Assembly (NCBI GenBank): GCA_028716975.1
Contig: JAQUOU010000016.1
Location: forward strand, 1-64,000
From: Methylobacter sp.
GTDB taxonomy: Bacteria > Pseudomonadota > Gammaproteobacteria > Methylococcales > Methylomonadaceae
DNA: 64,000 nucleotides
Direction: 5' to 3'
Numbering within the stretch: position 1 is the stretch's first letter; every line of letters starts with the position of its first letter. The notes under the pieces are model-generated. The model was not told the DNA's origin. It searched no databases and saw nothing but the letters and a program-made list of their open reading frames with translations. The translations under genes and the position numbers were made by a program. Positions 8,748-17,833 of this stretch are shown one piece after another.

Positions 8748-9908
8748 TTATTTACCTGCTGCATCTTTTAAAGCGCTAACTTTATCGGTTTTTTCCCAGC
8801 TGAATGAATCTTCAAGCCGGCCAAAATGTCCATAAGCCGCAGTTGTTTGATAAATGGGTTTTAATAAACCCAGCATGGCAATCAGACCTTTTGGCCTGAG
8901 ATCAAAGTTATCTCTAATAATCTGAACCAGCCTTTCTTCACTGATTTTACCCGTACCAAAAGTTTCCGCACTGATTGAAGTCGGCTCAGCAACGCCAATT
9001 GCATAAGAAACCTGAATTTCACAACGCTCCGCTAACTCGGCTGCAACAATGTTTTTTGCTACATAGCGCGCCATATACGCTGCCGAGCGGTCAACTTTCG
9101 AAGGGTCCTTTCCCGAAAAAGCGCCGCCGCCATGCCTTGCCATACCGCCGTAGGTATCAACGATAATCTTGCGTCCGGTTAATCCACAATCACCCACAGG
9201 TCCGCCTATGACAAATTGGCCGGTCGGATTAATAAAATACTTGGTATCCTGATGTAACCATTCTTTAGGCAATACCGGCAGAATGATTTCATCCATCACC
9301 GCTTCCTGCAAGACTTTGGAACTAATATCAGGCGAATGCTGAGTCGATAAAACAATAGCATCAATGGCTACCGGTTTATTATTTTCGTAGCGGAAAGTAA
9401 TCTGACTCTTTGCATCAGGACGCAGCCAAGGTAAGGTTTTATTTTTACGTACTTCCGCCTGACGCTTTACCAGAAGATGAGAATAAGTAATGGGAGCCGG
9501 CATCAAGACATCGGTTTCATTACTTGCATAACCAAACATCAAGCCTTGGTCGCCTGCGCCCTGCTCATGATTTTCAGCTTCATCAACGCCCATGGCAATA
9601 TCCGCAGATTGCTTACCGATTGCATTTAAAACAGCACAACTTTGGCCGTCAAAACCTATATCGCCATGATCATAGCCGATTTCGCAAACGACTTTTCTTA
9701 CCAATGCTTCGAGATCAACCCAGGCATCGGTAGTAACTTCACCTGCCAGAATGACCATGCCGGTTTTCACCAATGTCTCACAAGCAACTCGGGATCGCGG
9801 ATCCTGAGCTAATAATGCATCAAGTACCGCATCGGAAATTTGATCCGCAACCTTATCCGGATGTCCTTCTGAAACTGATTCAGATGTAAAAATGAAATTA
9901 TTGCTCAC
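8748..9908 (-). CDS. metK: S-adenosylmethionine synthetase MetK
   Basis: Makes S-adenosylmethionine from methionine and ATP. Signatures are [17 protein letters not shown] at the N-terminus, [16 protein letters not shown], and [19 protein letters not shown] in the P-loop-like region. 386 aa is the family length. An AGGAAGGGG ribosome-binding site precedes the start. It is the first gene of metK-ahcY, and metF follows. A terminator hairpin separates it from the upstream tRNA, so it should have its own promoter in 9909-9944. Confidence 0.97.
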   Translation of the reverse strand: MSNNFIFTSESVSEGHPDKVADQISDAVLDALLAQDPRSRVACETLVKTGMVILAGEVTTDAWVDLEALVRKVVCEIGYDHGDIGFDGQSCAVLNAIGKQSADIAMGVDEAENHEQGAGDQGLMFGYASNETDVLMPAPITYSHLLVKRQAEVRKNKTLPWLRPDAKSQITFRYENNKPVAIDAIVLSTQHSPDISSKVLQEAVMDEIILPVLPKEWLHQDTKYFINPTGQFVIGGPVGDCGLTGRKIIVDTYGGMARHGGGAFSGKDPSKVDRSAAYMARYVAKNIVAAELAERCEIQVSYAIGVAEPTSISAETFGTGKISEERLVQIIRDNFDLRPKGLIAMLGLLKPIYQTTAAYGHFGRLEDSFSWEKTDKVSALKDAAGK

Positions 9909-9944
9909 AATATCCCCTTCCTAAAATATAAAACGCCAAATATA

Positions 9945-9963
9945 CAAAAAGCTGCAAAGCAGC
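9945..9963 (-). terminator. Rho-independent terminator between tRNA and metK
   Basis: On the minus strand the sequence reads GCTGC, TTT loop, GCAGC and then TTTTT. The stem is at 9951-9963 and the T-run at 9946-9950. It sits 12 bases past the tRNA 3' end and 37 bases before metK, so it should end rpoD/tRNA read-through. Confidence 0.7.
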
Positions 9964-9974
9964 CTCTGTGAGTA

Positions 9975-10051
9975 TGGTGGGCCCTGAAGGACTTGAACCT
10001 TCGACCTGCCGATTATGAGTCGGACGCTCTAACCAACTGAGCTAAGGGCCC
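9975..10051 (-). tRNA. ileX: tRNA with CAT anticodon, most likely tRNA-Ile2 (ileX-like)
   Basis: A complete 77-base cloverleaf with encoded CCA. The acceptor stem GGGCCCT pairs perfectly with AGGGCCC. The D arm has TAGCTCAGTTGGTTAGAGC, the anticodon loop is CTCATAA (anticodon CAT), and the T arm contains GGTTCAAGTCC. The CAT anticodon could be elongator Met or the Ile tRNA whose C34 becomes lysidine. The GGCCC-type acceptor end and the CGACTCATAATCG anticodon arm resemble E. coli ileX, which also lies next to rpoD, so Ile2 is favoured. Confidence 0.93.
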
Positions 10052-10063
10052 TCTTTGTACTAG

Positions 10064-11875
10064 CTATTCGCCATCCAGAAAGCACCTTAATTGCTCTGAT
10101 CTTGACGGATGCCTCAGCTTTCTCAGGGCCTTGGCTTCAATTTGACGAATTCTCTCACGTGTAACGTCAAATTGTTTGCCCACTTCTTCCAATGTATGAT
10201 CAGTATTCATATTGATGCCAAAACGCATCCTTAGAACTTTCGCTTCCCTTGCTGTCAGTCCTGCCAATACATTTTGAGTTGACTCTCGCAAGCCGGCAAT
10301 AGTAGCGGATTCGACCGGAGACAATACTTTTGCATCCTCGATGAAATCACCCAAATGAGAATCTTCATCGTCGCCGATAGGAGTTTCCATTGAAATGGGT
10401 TCTTTCGCAATTTTTAATACCTTACGAACTTTGTCTTCAGGCATTTCCATGCGCTCAGCCAATTCTTCAGGTGTTGCTTCACGACCCATTTCCTGAAGAA
10501 TCTGCCTGGAAATACGATTTAACTTATTGATCGTTTCTATCATATGCACGGGAATACGGATGGTCCTGGCCTGGTCTGCGATTGACCTGGTAATGGCCTG
10601 TCTGATCCACCATGTGGCGTAAGTAGAAAATTTGTAACCGCGACGATATTCAAATTTATCGACCGCTTTCATTAAACCAATATTGCCTTCCTGAATCAAG
10701 TCCAGGAATTGCAAGCCCCTATTAGTATATTTTTTAGCAATTGAAATAACCAGCCTTAAGTTGGCCTCGATCATTTCTTTTTTCGCGCGTCTTGCTTTGG
10801 CTTCACCAATGGACATGCGGCGGTTTATATCTTTTAATCCGCTAATTGTTAATCCATACTCAGTCTCAATATCGGCCAGAATCTTTTGGGCTTTTCTTAT
10901 TTCTTTTTCATGCCCTTTCAAAACTGCCGCATACTTATTGCCTTCATTCAAATACTGATCCAGCCATTCAGGATTGGTTTCATTCTCCGTAAATGATGCA
11001 ATAAAATCCTTGCGCGGCATTTTTGCATTTTTAACGAAAATATCCAGAATTAGCTTTTCCTGCTCACGAACACTTGCGACTTCTTGAGGTATGATAGCGG
11101 TGAGTTTCTTTAAATATTGGGGTGTCCATTTAAACTCCATAAACAATTCAGCTAAAGTTTCAAATGCTTTCTCTGTTTTATCATTGGCATAGCCATGCTT
11201 TTTAACGGTTGCAGAAGCCATTTTCAACTGCTTTCTGAGCAATTCAATTTTTTCCTTAACCTCCGCATGATTCAGTCCTTTCAGCTCTTCTTCAGCTCCG
11301 GCTTCTTCAATAATGTCAGGGGCTGGTTGGGAAACAGCAAAAACTTCGGGCTCGCTTAAATCAATAAATCCCGAAATTAAATCTGTCAATCGAATGCCAC
11401 TTTCTTCCTCCGAAATAGCATCAAAGGAATTTAAAAAATCCTCTACGACAACATAAGACCGGGCAATAGCTTTGACAAGCTGTTGCTGGCCTTCTTCAAT
11501 TCGCTTGGCAATTTTTAATTCGTCGGCCCGGGTTAACAACTCCACTGAACCCATTTCGCGCATATACATGCGCACAGGATCTGTAGTCCTGCCAAACTCA
11601 CTATCAACGGATGCTAAAGCAGCAACTTCTTCGGCATCTTCATCGTCGGTAGTAACAGCCGCTGAATCAGTAATAAGAGAATCTTCATCGGGCGCAACTT
11701 CATAAACCTGAATACCCATATCATTAATCATGCCAATGATATCTTCAATTTGTTCAGGATCAACAATATCACTCGGCAAGTGATCATTAACTTCGGCGTA
11801 AGTCAGGTAACCCTGAATCTTGCCTTTAGCTATCAATTGTTTAAGTTGGGATTGCTGTTGTTCTTGATTCATCAT
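10064..11875 (-). CDS. rpoD: RNA polymerase primary sigma factor RpoD (sigma-70)
   Basis: The housekeeping sigma factor. Region 1.1 begins [27 protein letters not shown] as in E. coli. Region 1.2 has [18 protein letters not shown], regions 2.3/2.4 have [20 protein letters not shown], and region 4.2 has [20 protein letters not shown] before the terminal FLD. I start it at the ATG of MMNQEQQQ (11875) behind GTGAG. A GTG-initiated extension from 11902 is less likely because it would add residues ahead of the conserved beginning. It is the last protein gene of rpsU-yqeY-dnaG-rpoD. A TATAAT and a small inverted repeat lie just upstream, suggesting extra control. Confidence 0.98.
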   Translation of the reverse strand: MMNQEQQQSQLKQLIAKGKIQGYLTYAEVNDHLPSDIVDPEQIEDIIGMINDMGIQVYEVAPDEDSLITDSAAVTTDDEDAEEVAALASVDSEFGRTTDPVRMYMREMGSVELLTRADELKIAKRIEEGQQQLVKAIARSYVVVEDFLNSFDAISEEESGIRLTDLISGFIDLSEPEVFAVSQPAPDIIEEAGAEEELKGLNHAEVKEKIELLRKQLKMASATVKKHGYANDKTEKAFETLAELFMEFKWTPQYLKKLTAIIPQEVASVREQEKLILDIFVKNAKMPRKDFIASFTENETNPEWLDQYLNEGNKYAAVLKGHEKEIRKAQKILADIETEYGLTISGLKDINRRMSIGEAKARRAKKEMIEANLRLVISIAKKYTNRGLQFLDLIQEGNIGLMKAVDKFEYRRGYKFSTYATWWIRQAITRSIADQARTIRIPVHMIETINKLNRISRQILQEMGREATPEELAERMEMPEDKVRKVLKIAKEPISMETPIGDDEDSHLGDFIEDAKVLSPVESATIAGLRESTQNVLAGLTAREAKVLRMRFGINMNTDHTLEEVGKQFDVTRERIRQIEAKALRKLRHPSRSEQLRCFLDGE

Positions 11876-11882
11876 ATACTCA

Positions 11883-11899
11883 CTGAATATTCTATTCAG
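11883..11899 (-). promoter_or_regulatory. inverted repeat immediately upstream of the rpoD start
   Basis: CTGAATA (11883-11889), a TTC spacer and TATTCAG (11893-11899) form a perfect 7-bp inverted repeat ending about 8 bases before the chosen rpoD ATG. It could be an operator or an mRNA hairpin that modulates access to the ribosome-binding site. No known box was matched. Confidence 0.3.
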
Positions 11900-11919
11900 C
11901 ACGCTTTGCTGAACTAAAA

Positions 11920-11948
11920 ATTATACTACAAACGTTTATTATTTTGCA
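11920..11948 (-). promoter_or_regulatory. candidate internal promoter for rpoD
   Basis: A perfect TATAAT -10 hexamer lies at 11920-11925 on the minus strand in the 78-base gap between dnaG and rpoD. No good -35 is seen at 17 bases; a TTGATG lies about 21 bases away. An extra rpoD promoter separate from the operon promoter is known in E. coli, so the position is plausible. Confidence 0.4.
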
Positions 11949-11953
11949 TCAAA

Positions 11954-13672
11954 CTATTTATTCGCCAATAATTTACGCAATAATTCTTTTTCCTGCTGAT
12001 CCAATCCGCTCGTCTTATCTTTAGCGAGCAATCTATCCAAGCTAGTCGATTTGGCCTGGGCAAGCAATCTATCCAAAGCATCGCAAAATACTGCATCTAC
12101 TTTGTCATCCGGAACCATTAACTCCAAAAATGCCAATGCTTTTACAGACTTTTCTTCATCTGTACCTCGATAAATCTCTACTAATACAGCAACATTAGGC
12201 GGTCTATTGTCTAAAATCACTTGCAGAATATTTTTAAACAGATCAATACCTGAAAACTCCAGACCCCTCCAATCAATCTCTTTTTGTTCCACTATCTCAG
12301 AAAGCCCGGGATTCTGGAGCAATAAAGCAATGGCCACTCTCGCTGAAGATAGCCGGCTTTTTTCCTGCCGTAGCTTCTTATCCTGTAGCGTTTTAAGTGT
12401 AGCCTTATTCTTCGAGACATCCAGCCGGGTTAAACCCGACATTTCCTTGAGACGCGCCCGCATTTCTTCCCTGAAAATGCCCTCCGGCATTTTTTCAAGA
12501 TAGGGAGTCGCTTTGATAGCTAATTGCACACGCTCCTCCATCCTCGACAAGTTCAATGTCTCGGAAACATGCTGAAAAAAATAATCTGACAAGGTTTTAG
12601 CCGTTTGTATACGCTCGCCAAACTTATCGATACCTTCTTCTCTCACCAGCGAATCAGGATCATAATTTTGGGGTAACAGCATAATGCCGATCTTTCGCCC
12701 GTCTCTGAGCCTGGAAAATGCCGGCTCCATCGCTCTCCATGCCGCTTCACGACCCGCCTTATCTCCATCAAAACAAAATACCAGTTCAGATGAAAACCGG
12801 AACAGCAAATCAAGATGAGCTTGCGATACTGTCGTCCCTAATGTTGCCACAGCGTAATGAATGCCAAACTGAGCCAAGGCTATAACATCCATATAGCCTT
12901 CAACAACTACTATTCTTTCGGGCTTAGGATTCTTTTCCAGCAGCTCATATAAGCCATAGACTTCCTTACCTTTATGAAATAGTGACGTTTCCGGAGAATT
13001 CAAGTATTTGGGCAAAGAATTGTCAAGCACTCGTCCGCCGAATCCTACAATCCGTGCCCGCTTATCCCGGATAGGGAAGATAATCCGGCCCCGAAAACGA
13101 TCATACGCATTTCCCTCGCCTTTATTGACCATCAACCCGGCTTCTACCAATAGGTTTTGACTAAATCGGCCGGTTAAGGCGCTCCACTTATCAGGTGCGT
13201 AGCCCAACATAAAATCCTGAATAACTTCGGATTTAAGACCTCTCGCTCTTAAATAATCCACTGCCTTAGCGTCAGACCCCAGCTGCTCCGCATAAAAAGC
13301 CGCCACCTGCTCCATAACAACGTATAGACTATTTAAATCCTCTTTCTTTGGCGCCGTTTTATATTCGAATGATTCTCTGGGAATATCAATTCCGGCAAAG
13401 GCTGCCAGACTCTCAACAGCTTCAACAAAATTGAGGTGGCTAAAGTCCATCAGAAACCCAATGGCATTGCCACTGGCTCCGCAGCCAAAACAATGAAAAA
13501 ACTGTTTATTGCGGTTTACAGAAAAGCTGGGCGTTTTTTCAGTATGAAAAGGGCATCGGGCAATAAAATTTGTACCCGTTTTTTTTAAAGGAACGTGCGA
13601 GTCGATTAAGTCTACTATATCAACCCGTACCAACAGCTCATCAATAAACTGGCGAGGGATTCTACCGGACAT
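11954..13672 (-). CDS. dnaG: DNA primase DnaG
   Basis: Synthesises RNA primers for replication. The CHC2 zinc finger has ligands C40, H43, C61 and C64 (CPFHTEKTPSFSV, then HCFGC). The Toprim catalytic core shows VVVEGYMDVIAL and FCFDGDKAGREAA. The C-terminal third (DnaB-binding region) is shorter and more divergent, as usual. Length 572 aa against 581 in E. coli. It is embedded in the macromolecular synthesis operon between yqeY and rpoD. Confidence 0.97.
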   Translation of the reverse strand: MSGRIPRQFIDELLVRVDIVDLIDSHVPLKKTGTNFIARCPFHTEKTPSFSVNRNKQFFHCFGCGASGNAIGFLMDFSHLNFVEAVESLAAFAGIDIPRESFEYKTAPKKEDLNSLYVVMEQVAAFYAEQLGSDAKAVDYLRARGLKSEVIQDFMLGYAPDKWSALTGRFSQNLLVEAGLMVNKGEGNAYDRFRGRIIFPIRDKRARIVGFGGRVLDNSLPKYLNSPETSLFHKGKEVYGLYELLEKNPKPERIVVVEGYMDVIALAQFGIHYAVATLGTTVSQAHLDLLFRFSSELVFCFDGDKAGREAAWRAMEPAFSRLRDGRKIGIMLLPQNYDPDSLVREEGIDKFGERIQTAKTLSDYFFQHVSETLNLSRMEERVQLAIKATPYLEKMPEGIFREEMRARLKEMSGLTRLDVSKNKATLKTLQDKKLRQEKSRLSSARVAIALLLQNPGLSEIVEQKEIDWRGLEFSGIDLFKNILQVILDNRPPNVAVLVEIYRGTDEEKSVKALAFLELMVPDDKVDAVFCDALDRLLAQAKSTSLDRLLAKDKTSGLDQQEKELLRKLLANK

Positions 13673-13692
13673 TTTTCACCCGGCCAGGGAAA

Positions 13693-14142
13693 TTATCCAG
13701 CTAACGCAGCCTTGATTTTTGTACTGACAACTGACATATCAGCACGACCTTGCATTTTTGTTTTAAGCAAGCCCATTACCTTGCCCATATCCTTGACTGA
13801 TTGCGCACCGGACTCAGCTATTGCTTCGTTGACCATAGAATCAATTTCTGCCTCAGTAAGCGCTTGAGGCAGAAAATCCTGAATCACCAGAATTTCAGCC
13901 TCTTCAACATCTACCAGATCATTTCGACCGGCATCTGCAAACTGCCGGATAGATTCACGGCGTTGCTTGAGCATTTTGTCAAGCACGAGGATAACCCGAT
14001 CGTTATCCAGCTCAATCCGTTCATCAACCTCAACTTGCTTGATGGCGGCCAGGATCAGGCGAATCACGCCCAACCTTGATTTATTGCCGCTTTTCATGGA
14101 GGCTTTCATATCATCCTTGATACGATCTGTTAATAAATCCAT
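13693..14142 (-). CDS. GatB/YqeY domain protein
   Basis: 149 aa, matching the stand-alone YqeY family (MDLLTDRIKDDMKASMKSGNKSRLGVIRLILAAIK). It is related to the tRNA-binding tail of the amidotransferase subunit GatB. The internal EEAEILVIQDFLPQALTEAE and the C-terminal MGKVMGLLKTKMQGRADMS are family hallmarks. The function is not firmly known; binding to tRNA is inferred from the GatB tail. It sits between rpsU and dnaG, an insertion into the classical operon seen in many non-enteric proteobacteria. Confidence 0.92.
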   Translation of the reverse strand: MDLLTDRIKDDMKASMKSGNKSRLGVIRLILAAIKQVEVDERIELDNDRVILVLDKMLKQRRESIRQFADAGRNDLVDVEEAEILVIQDFLPQALTEAEIDSMVNEAIAESGAQSVKDMGKVMGLLKTKMQGRADMSVVSTKIKAALAG

Positions 14143-14157
14143 AGAATCAACCTTACC

Positions 14158-14391
14158 TTATAAAGCAGGACGTCCACGACGTAAATTTTTCAAGGCGTAA
14201 CGCTCTCTGGCCAATTTTTTCAAATGGCGCTTAACAGCTGCCGCACCTTTGCGTTTACGCTCTGCCGTCGGTTTTTCATAAAACTCACGACGACGCACTT
14301 CTGCCAATACACCTGCTTTCTCGCAGGCACGCTTGAAACGGCGAATCGCGATATCGAAAGGTTCGTTTTCTTTAATTTTCACTGACGGCAT
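14158..14391 (-). CDS. rpsU: 30S ribosomal protein S21
   Basis: 77 aa, highly basic: [20 protein letters not shown], then a central [22 protein letters not shown] and a basic C-terminal helix. It is slightly longer than E. coli S21 (71 aa). It is the first gene of rpsU-yqeY-dnaG-rpoD, divergent from tsaD as in many gammaproteobacteria. A strong TATAAT promoter lies upstream. Confidence 0.98.
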   Translation of the reverse strand: MPSVKIKENEPFDIAIRRFKRACEKAGVLAEVRRREFYEKPTAERKRKGAAAVKRHLKKLARERYALKNLRRGRPAL

Positions 14392-14460
14392 TATAATGAT
14401 CCAGATATGTTAATATTTAAAAATTGAAGGCTTGTAATCTACTAATAAACAGAACTCTCA

Positions 14461-14488
14461 ATTATACCTTATTTTTATAATTTTCAAA
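14461..14488 (-). promoter_or_regulatory. sigma-70 promoter of the rpsU-yqeY-dnaG-rpoD operon
   Basis: On the minus strand a perfect TATAAT (14461-14466) is preceded at 16 bases by TTTGAA (or at 15 bases by TTGAAA), with an AT-rich spacer. It lies about 70 bases upstream of the rpsU ATG and next to the divergent tsaD start. It is the best housekeeping promoter I see in the window. Confidence 0.7.
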
Positions 14489-14493
14489 AACCA

Positions 14494-15504
14494 ATGTACG
14501 TTTTAGGCATAGAAACCTCTTGTGACGAAACCGGTGTCGCAATTTACCATGCTGAGCAAGGCTTGTGTAATCACCTTTTATACAGTCAGATTGAAATGCA
14601 CAGCGACTATGGCGGCGTCGTTCCTGAACTGGCCTCACGCGACCACATACGCAAACTAGTGCCGTTAATCAAGCAATCCCTGCAGGAAAGTCATCTGAAA
14701 AGCCGTGACCTGAACGGTGTTGCCTATACAGCAGGGCCAGGGCTCATGGGAGCACTGCTGGTCGGCGCAGCAATCGCCAGAAGCCTAGCCTGGACCTGGC
14801 AAATTCCTGCCATTGCCGTTCATCATATGGAAGGACACTTGCTTGCGCCTATGCTCGAAGAAAATCCGCCGGAATTCCCTTTTGTTGCTTTGCTGATTTC
14901 AGGAGGACACACACTGCTTGTGCACGTCAAAGGCATCGGCCATTACCAGTTGCTGGGAGAGTCACTCGATGATGCGGCCGGCGAAGCTTTTGATAAAACT
15001 GCAAAAATGCTGGGCCTGGGTTATCCGGGCGGACCAAAGTTGTCCGCTCTTGCCGAGCACGGCAATCCTCAAATTAAATTTCCTCGTCCTATGACCGACC
15101 GGCCCGGATTGGACTTTAGTTTCAGCGGCTTAAAAACGTTCACTATGAATACACTCAACGCCAGTCAAAAAACTGATCAGGACAAAGCGGATGTCGCAGC
15201 TGCTTTTCAAAATGCCGTTGCCGACACGCTTAGCATCAAGTGTCAACGTGCCCTAAAACAAACCGGCTTGAAAAAACTGGTCGTGGCGGGAGGTGTCAGC
15301 GCCAACAAACAAATCCGCATTTCTTTAACTGAAATGGCCATTAAAGAACAGGCCTGGATATATTTCCCCAGACTCCAATTCTGCACTGACAACGGCGCCA
15401 TGATTGCTTATGCGGGTTGTCAACGCTTACTGGCCGGCCAACGGGAAGGGCTGGAAATTGTTGCTCGCCCTCGCTGGCCTATCAGCGAGCTATCAGGTCT
15501 TTAA
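14494..15504 (+). CDS. tsaD: tRNA N6-adenosine threonylcarbamoyltransferase TsaD
   Basis: Transfers the threonylcarbamoyl group to A37 of ANN-decoding tRNAs, with TsaB and TsaE. The ASKHA fold begins [18 protein letters not shown]. The metal-binding HxxxH is H111/H115 (HHMEGH). [19 protein letters not shown] and [13 protein letters not shown] are family motifs. 336 aa, typical. It is divergent from rpsU and abuts plsY tail to tail: the two stop codons are adjacent with no gap. Confidence 0.97.
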   Translation: MYVLGIETSCDETGVAIYHAEQGLCNHLLYSQIEMHSDYGGVVPELASRDHIRKLVPLIKQSLQESHLKSRDLNGVAYTAGPGLMGALLVGAAIARSLAWTWQIPAIAVHHMEGHLLAPMLEENPPEFPFVALLISGGHTLLVHVKGIGHYQLLGESLDDAAGEAFDKTAKMLGLGYPGGPKLSALAEHGNPQIKFPRPMTDRPGLDFSFSGLKTFTMNTLNASQKTDQDKADVAAAFQNAVADTLSIKCQRALKQTGLKKLVVAGGVSANKQIRISLTEMAIKEQAWIYFPRLQFCTDNGAMIAYAGCQRLLAGQREGLEIVARPRWPISELSGL

Positions 15505-16077
15505 TTAACCTTCCTCTCCAGCAAGCAGGCGTTGAATATTGCTTTTATGCCGCCATAGCAATAACAATGTCATCACCAACGAAACCGCCACTATCGAAAT
15601 ATTTCCAACTATAAACCAGGCATAAACAGGCGATAAAATTGAAGCAACTAACGCTGATAAAGAGGAAATTTTACCTGCTTTGTAAATCAGTAGCCAAGTA
15701 GCCATAAAAGCAACGCCCAATACCCAGGAAAATCCGAGTAAAACCCCCATAGAAGTCGCAACTCCCTTACCGCCTTTAAAACCAAAAAATACCGGATACA
15801 GATGCCCCAAAAATGCCGCTAGTCCGGTTAATGCCAGCAATTCGGCCGGCACTTCCAACAGCTTCGCGATATAAACAGGAATCAAACCCTTGAGCAAATC
15901 ACCTGCCAACGTGGTAGCTGCTGCCTTTTTTCCGCCAATACGCATGACATTGGTCGCGCCGGGATTACCCGACCCCTGACCGCGGGGATCGGGTAATCCC
16001 AGCAAGCGGCAAATAATAATTGCACTGGAAATTGAGCCTACCAGATAGGCAACCGGAACGAGCAACCATTGAATCAT
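15505..16077 (-). CDS. plsY: glycerol-3-phosphate acyltransferase PlsY
   Basis: An inner-membrane acyltransferase that uses acyl-phosphate to acylate glycerol-3-phosphate, the first step of phospholipid synthesis. About five membrane segments are visible. The conserved loops are present: GSGNPGATNVMR, GFKGGKGVATSMG (acyl-phosphate binding) and a final RHKSNIQRLLAGEE. 190 aa. Neighbouring folB is divergent, a common plsY-folB arrangement. Confidence 0.96.
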   Translation of the reverse strand: MIQWLLVPVAYLVGSISSAIIICRLLGLPDPRGQGSGNPGATNVMRIGGKKAAATTLAGDLLKGLIPVYIAKLLEVPAELLALTGLAAFLGHLYPVFFGFKGGKGVATSMGVLLGFSWVLGVAFMATWLLIYKAGKISSLSALVASILSPVYAWFIVGNISIVAVSLVMTLLLLWRHKSNIQRLLAGEEG

Positions 16078-16170
16078 TGTATACCTTTTTAATTATTCAG
16101 ACCTTGTAAGCCAGGCTCATTTCCCTGATACTTAGATTTTTAAAAGCGCACATCATAACTGGAAATAACA

Positions 16171-16524
16171 ATGGATATCATATTTTTAGGCGGACTTGAA
16201 ATTGAAACAATCCTCGGTATTTATGACTGGGAAAGGGAAACCAAACAAACTGTCGTACTTGATATAGAGATGGCTTTTGACATTCAGAAAGCCGCTGAAA
16301 CCGATGATATTCAATATACGCTTGATTACAAAACAGTTTCCAAACGCATCATTTCTTTTGTCGAGGAAAGCCGGTTTTTTTTGGTAGAAAAATTGATTAC
16401 CGAAATAGCCGATATTGTACGAAATGAATTTAATGTCCCTTGGGTAAAAATAACCCTCAATAAAAAAGGCGCTATCCGCGGCGCCAGCGACGTGGGCATT
16501 GTCATTGAACGAGGCGAAAAATAA
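16171..16524 (+). CDS. folB: dihydroneopterin aldolase FolB
   Basis: Cleaves 7,8-dihydroneopterin to 6-hydroxymethyl-dihydropterin in folate synthesis. The short T-fold protein starts MDIIFLGGLEIETILGIYDW, has LDYKTVSKRI in the middle and ends with the catalytic-lysine region LNKKGAIRGASDVGIVIER. 117 aa is the usual size. folK follows after 4 bases, so the two are one operon. Confidence 0.96.
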   Translation: MDIIFLGGLEIETILGIYDWERETKQTVVLDIEMAFDIQKAAETDDIQYTLDYKTVSKRIISFVEESRFFLVEKLITEIADIVRNEFNVPWVKITLNKKGAIRGASDVGIVIERGEK

Positions 16525-16528
16525 TCCC

Positions 16529-17029
16529 ATGCCCAGAGGCTATATCAGTATTGGCAGCAATATAGACAAGGATAACAATATCCCTGCCAGTTTGAAGGCG
16601 CTTGAGCAACACTTTGGCAAACTGACCGTTTCAAGTATTTATGAGTCTGAGCCGGTAGGCTTTTCAGGCGACGCTTTTTATAATCTTGTTGTCGGCTTTG
16701 ATTCGAACCTGGAGGTGCCGGAAGTTGCCAAACAACTTCGGCAAATCGAGCTGAATCATGGCCGCACTCGTGAATGCAAAAAATTTTCTTCCCGAACCCT
16801 CGATCTGGATCTGATTCTTTATGACGATCTTATTATAAATGAGGGCTCTTTAAAGATACCGCGGGATGAGATAGAACGTTATGCTTTTGTACTTGAGCCT
16901 TTAGCTGAAATTGCCCCGACTCTGAATCATCCCGTCAGCCACAAAAATTATGCCGAGCTCTGGGATAAATTCGACAAATCGGATCTCCGACAAAGACGCA
17001 TCAAACCCGACTGGGTTTCAACAGGATAA
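16529..17029 (+). CDS. folK: 2-amino-4-hydroxy-6-hydroxymethyldihydropteridine pyrophosphokinase FolK
   Basis: Pyrophosphorylates 6-hydroxymethyl-dihydropterin, the step after FolB. Motifs: ISIGSNIDKDNN at the start, SSIYESEPVGF, and the HPPK signature in FSSRTLDLDLILYDD. I use the ATG at 16529 (MPRGYISIG), 4 bases after the folB stop, rather than the frame opening at 16499 inside folB. 166 aa. The 3' end overlaps the convergent SDR gene by 12 bases. Confidence 0.95.
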   Translation: MPRGYISIGSNIDKDNNIPASLKALEQHFGKLTVSSIYESEPVGFSGDAFYNLVVGFDSNLEVPEVAKQLRQIELNHGRTRECKKFSSRTLDLDLILYDDLIINEGSLKIPRDEIERYAFVLEPLAEIAPTLNHPVSHKNYAELWDKFDKSDLRQRRIKPDWVSTG

Positions 17030-17758
17030 AGTTCGCCCCCCGTCAACGTTAATGATTTGGCCGGTGATGTAGTCAGCATACTTAACCAGAAATAATACCG
17101 CCTTGGCAATATCAAGAGGCTCGCCAATGCGTTTTAAGATTATTCGCTGTAAAATTTCTTGTTTGGCCTGCTCCGATAACTCATTCTCCGGCCAGATAAT
17201 AGCGCCAGGCGCAACTCCATTAACCCGCACAGCCGGGCCCAACTCCTTAGCCAGAATCCTGGTCATGGCAGCCAATCCGGCTTTACCCATGCTATAGACA
17301 GGGTAGCCGCGCAGTCCGTGTTCGGCATAAATATCACTAATATTGACAATGCAGCCTTTATTATTTGTTAAAGTTCCCGCCAATAATGTTGCCAGAAAAA
17401 ACGGAGCTTTCAAATTAATGCCCATTAGTTCATCCCAATGGCGCTCGGTTACATCCGCAACAACTCCGGGGTAAAAAGCTGAGGCATTATTCACTAATAC
17501 ATCCACTCCACACCAGGCCGCACTGGCCGCCTCGGCAACAGATTTAAGCTCGTCCATTTTGAGTAAATCGGCGTGTATAACCTTTGCTGAATCAGAACGC
17601 TGTCGATTTAATTCATTACAGAGCTGCAGTGCCTCTGCTTTCGATGACCTGTAATGCAAAATAACATTACAGCCTTCGCTATGCAGCAACCTTGCGCAAG
17701 CAGCACCTATTCGCTTGGCCGCACCGGTAATCAAAACATTTTTTTGGCTTATCTCCAT
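17018..17758 (-). CDS. short-chain reductase, pteridine-reductase/FolM-like
   Basis: An SDR oxidoreductase of 246 aa. The NADPH site TGAAKRIGAA (residues 11-20) with the RIG triplet and HYRSSKAEA after the second strand is typical of pteridine reductases. The catalytic D142, Y155 and K159 (NISDIYAEHG, YPVYSMGKA) have the D-x12-Y-x3-K spacing of PTR1/FolM rather than the usual Ser-Tyr-Lys. It probably reduces dihydrofolate or dihydromonapterin. The position beside folB-folK supports a pterin role, but substrate is inferred. It overlaps folK tail to tail by 12 bases. Confidence 0.83.
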   Translation of the reverse strand: MEISQKNVLITGAAKRIGAACARLLHSEGCNVILHYRSSKAEALQLCNELNRQRSDSAKVIHADLLKMDELKSVAEAASAAWCGVDVLVNNASAFYPGVVADVTERHWDELMGINLKAPFFLATLLAGTLTNNKGCIVNISDIYAEHGLRGYPVYSMGKAGLAAMTRILAKELGPAVRVNGVAPGAIIWPENELSEQAKQEILQRIILKRIGEPLDIAKAVLFLVKYADYITGQIINVDGGRTLSC

Positions 17759-17833
17759 TCTGATTTATAAAAATACTAAGACCGAAGGCAACTAGATAGT
17801 CTAAAAAACTCTCTCAGGAACTTAAAGTTGACG

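Noticed and set aside
16186-16530. A 114-codon minus-strand frame over folB
   Set aside because: It lies antisense to the complete folB gene with clear aldolase motifs and has no features of its own.
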